Below are positions 5,874 to 7,295 of a DNA stretch of 7,295 bases, one piece after another. The notes under the pieces were generated by a model. It did no database searches. It worked only from the letters and a program-made list of their open reading frames with translations, and was not told where the DNA came from. The stretch spans positions 1 to 7,295 of the forward strand of contig JALSPL010000494.1 of NCBI GenBank assembly GCA_026985975.1, given 5' to 3'. Within the stretch, counting starts at the first letter, position 1. Every line of letters starts with the position of its first letter. The position numbers were made by a program, and so were the translations under genes. Source of the stretch: Anaerolineae bacterium (GTDB taxonomy: Bacteria; Chloroflexota; Anaerolineae; J102).

Positions 5874-6695
5874 ATGACCATCTATGACAACATTCTCCAC
5901 AATGGCCGCGTCATTCCCAAAGAAAACGCCTGTTTTCCCGTTTACACCCCGTCGTTGGTGGGCGCTCTGGGCGTCTATGAGACGATTTTGGTGAAGAACG
6001 GACGCTATGTCGGCATCAGGGAGCATCTTGAGCGACTGTTGCAATCGGTGGCGGGCGCGCAACTGAGATTGCAACCTGACATGAATGCGCTGCTGAAGTG
6101 GTCTTTTCTCACGGTCATGGCCAACCGGCCCGATGGTCTGGTGCGGGCGCTGGTGATGGATCTGGGCAATGCCTACGCCGACGTCTATTTTTATGAGATG
6201 TCCTATGCGCCGCCCACGCCCGATGAGTACGCCCACGGCGTGCCGGTGATCCTGTATCAGGGCGAGCGGGCCATGCCCCTGGTCAAGTCCTTCAACACGT
6301 TGGTGCCGGGGCTGGCCCGCAAGGCGGCCAAAGCTGCGGGCGTGCATGACGCCTTTTTGGTCAACCGCGATGGCGACATCACCGAGGGCTCTAATTGTAA
6401 CGTGTTCATCGTGCAGGATGGGACGCTGGCCGCGCCGCCTTTTGGCGATGTGCTGGAGGGCACGGTGATGCGGCGGGTGATGGCCCTGGCCGCGGAGCTG
6501 GCTATTCCCTTCCAGCGCCGCCGACTCCCCGCGACCGATATTCCCCAATGGCGGGAGGCGTTCATCACCTCGACGCGGCGGGGCGTGCTGCCCGTGCGCC
6601 GCGTGGGCGATGTCGTCCTCGGCGACCCCGGCCCCATTACTCGCCAGTTGCACAAAGCCTATTTCGATTGGGAGAGAAAGGTGCTGGGCGGATAA
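5874..6695 (+). CDS. Class IV PLP-dependent aminotransferase (BCAT / D-amino acid transaminase / ADC lyase superfamily)
   Basis: A 273-residue fold-type IV PLP enzyme, the usual length for the smaller members (about 270-300). Landmarks are GALGVYETILVKNGRYV (30-46), EHLERL (50-55), the predicted PLP lysine K138 in MPLVKSFNTL, the DAFLVNRDGDITEGSNCNVF stretch (159-178) with the conserved E171 that pairs with the pyridine nitrogen, and LEGTVMRRVM (194-203) of the phosphate-binding region, then ITSTRRGVLPV (231-241). Members move amino groups between branched-chain or D-amino acids and 2-oxo acids, or make 4-aminobenzoate from aminodeoxychorismate. No pabA or pabB gene is nearby, and the residues I can read do not settle the subgroup. 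It is cytoplasmic. It has its own promoter and a good Shine-Dalgarno, and ends two bases before the stop of the convergent ArsA-like gene. Confidence 0.9.
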   Translation: MTIYDNILHNGRVIPKENACFPVYTPSLVGALGVYETILVKNGRYVGIREHLERLLQSVAGAQLRLQPDMNALLKWSFLTVMANRPDGLVRALVMDLGNAYADVYFYEMSYAPPTPDEYAHGVPVILYQGERAMPLVKSFNTLVPGLARKAAKAAGVHDAFLVNRDGDITEGSNCNVFIVQDGTLAAPPFGDVLEGTVMRRVMALAAELAIPFQRRRLPATDIPQWREAFITSTRRGVLPVRRVGDVVLGDPGPITRQLHKAYFDWERKVLGG

Positions 6696-6697
6696 AT

Positions 6698-7295
6698 TTA
6701 TCTGAACCGGATTTCCAGATGATCCTCTCGGTAGCGGGCGCCCGTCACTTCCTTGCCCGAAAGGGTCGATGGCAGGCTGATGTGCCGTTTCCAGCCGCCG
6801 ATGCGCACGATCAGTTCATCGTTGGAGCCGCGGTGCAGGTTGACATCCCCCTTTTTCACCAGTGGCAGGGGCAGGAGCAAGATGTAATCGTCTCCGACCT
6901 TGACCAGCTCCTGAGCCTTGCCTCGATAGTAAATGCGGGTGGGATCGTCATCGCCATAGACTTCCTGCGCCATCCGCTCCAACATCTTGCTGCCGACCAC
7001 TTCGGCGTCCAGCAGGGGGACGGAGAAAATGGGCAGCGGCGCAAAGGATTCCTCGATGATGCGGGCGTAGTGGGCCTGGCGCTCCTTCCATTGTCTGAAG
7101 TAGGGGTCTGCGATCTCGCCCGGCAGGCGGCGGTTGCTGATCACTGCATCCACGGGTAGGTTGTAGAGATTGAGATAGGTGAACGCCCGCTGCGCCTCTT
7201 TGATCACCATCTTCTCCGGGTTCACCACCATGCGAATGCTGCTGATGTCCCGATCAGTCAACAGCGCTTCCAGCTTGCTCAGGTCTCGCACCAGG
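6698..7295 (-). CDS. ArsA/Get3-family ATPase, C-terminal part with Hsp20-like tail (5' end outside window)
   Basis: The frame is open through the right edge, so the GTG at 7291 is not the true start and the P-loop with its deviant Walker A is outside. About 199 residues are visible. MVVNPEKMVIKEAQRAFTYL (about nt 7229-7170) followed by LPVDAVISNRRLP is the family's conserved stretch after the core: V-x-x-P-E-x-M, a helix with an E-x-x-R pattern, and the I-x-N-R-x-L-P nucleotide-sensing segment. The last 40 residues (ELIVRIGGWKRHISLP, then the closing HLEIRF) match the ArsA_HSP20 domain common in bacterial and archaeal ArsA-like proteins. Family members include arsenite-pump ATPases and tail-anchor targeting factors; no ars gene is visible here, so an arsenic role is unsupported. 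The stop TAA (6700-6698) is two bases from the aminotransferase stop. Confidence 0.88.
   Translation of the reverse strand, partial: LVRDLSKLEALLTDRDISSIRMVVNPEKMVIKEAQRAFTYLNLYNLPVDAVISNRRLPGEIADPYFRQWKERQAHYARIIEESFAPLPIFSVPLLDAEVVGSKMLERMAQEVYGDDDPTRIYYRGKAQELVKVGDDYILLLPLPLVKKGDVNLHRGSNDELIVRIGGWKRHISLPSTLSGKEVTGARYREDHLEIRFR

Overview
The window is GC-rich chromosomal DNA of ordinary bacterial layout. It holds six protein genes (two cut by the window edges), three tRNA genes and a few legible control sites. The organism is probably a Chloroflexota member of the Anaerolineae/Caldilineae type. That is inferred from gene style: a Pro/Thr-linked zinc-ribbon and beta-propeller protein, an ArsA ATPase with an Hsp20-like tail, a cytoplasmic GH57 enzyme, and several starts without a clear Shine-Dalgarno site. 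No 16S or other marker gene is present to prove it.

Left part (1-2187, + strand): the 3' end of an RlmI-type 23S rRNA m5C methyltransferase. It is followed after 17 bases by a protein with an N-terminal double-CxxC zinc ribbon, one membrane helix, a Pro/Thr-rich linker and a six-blade PD40/TolB-like propeller. The two are probably co-transcribed.

Middle part (2235-2604, + strand): a tRNA cluster, Pro(TGG), Gly(TCC) and a CAT-anticodon tRNA (Met or Ile2). It has a near-consensus sigma70 promoter (TTGACG, 17 bases, TATACT) and a closing Rho-independent terminator. A second 16-bp hairpin ending in a T5 run lies directly before the third tRNA, which is also the only one with an encoded CCA.

Right part (2604-7295): on the minus strand lie a 705-residue GH57 alpha-glucan hydrolase with all five family motifs and, upstream of it, a 291-residue SAM-dependent methyltransferase with an unusual motif I. 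The 148-base spacer between them contains a degenerate copy of what looks like a common short intergenic repeat. Divergent from the methyltransferase is a class IV PLP aminotransferase. The two starts share a 128-base region where -10 boxes for both directions overlap. The aminotransferase converges, with only two bases between stop codons, on the C-terminal part of an ArsA-family ATPase that enters from the right edge.

The genes do not form one obvious pathway. I see no CRISPR array, insertion sequence, phage gene or toxin-antitoxin pair, and nothing I would call a new system. The observations most worth a second look are the hairpin inside the tRNA cluster, the overlapping divergent promoters, and the membrane-anchored zinc-ribbon/propeller protein.
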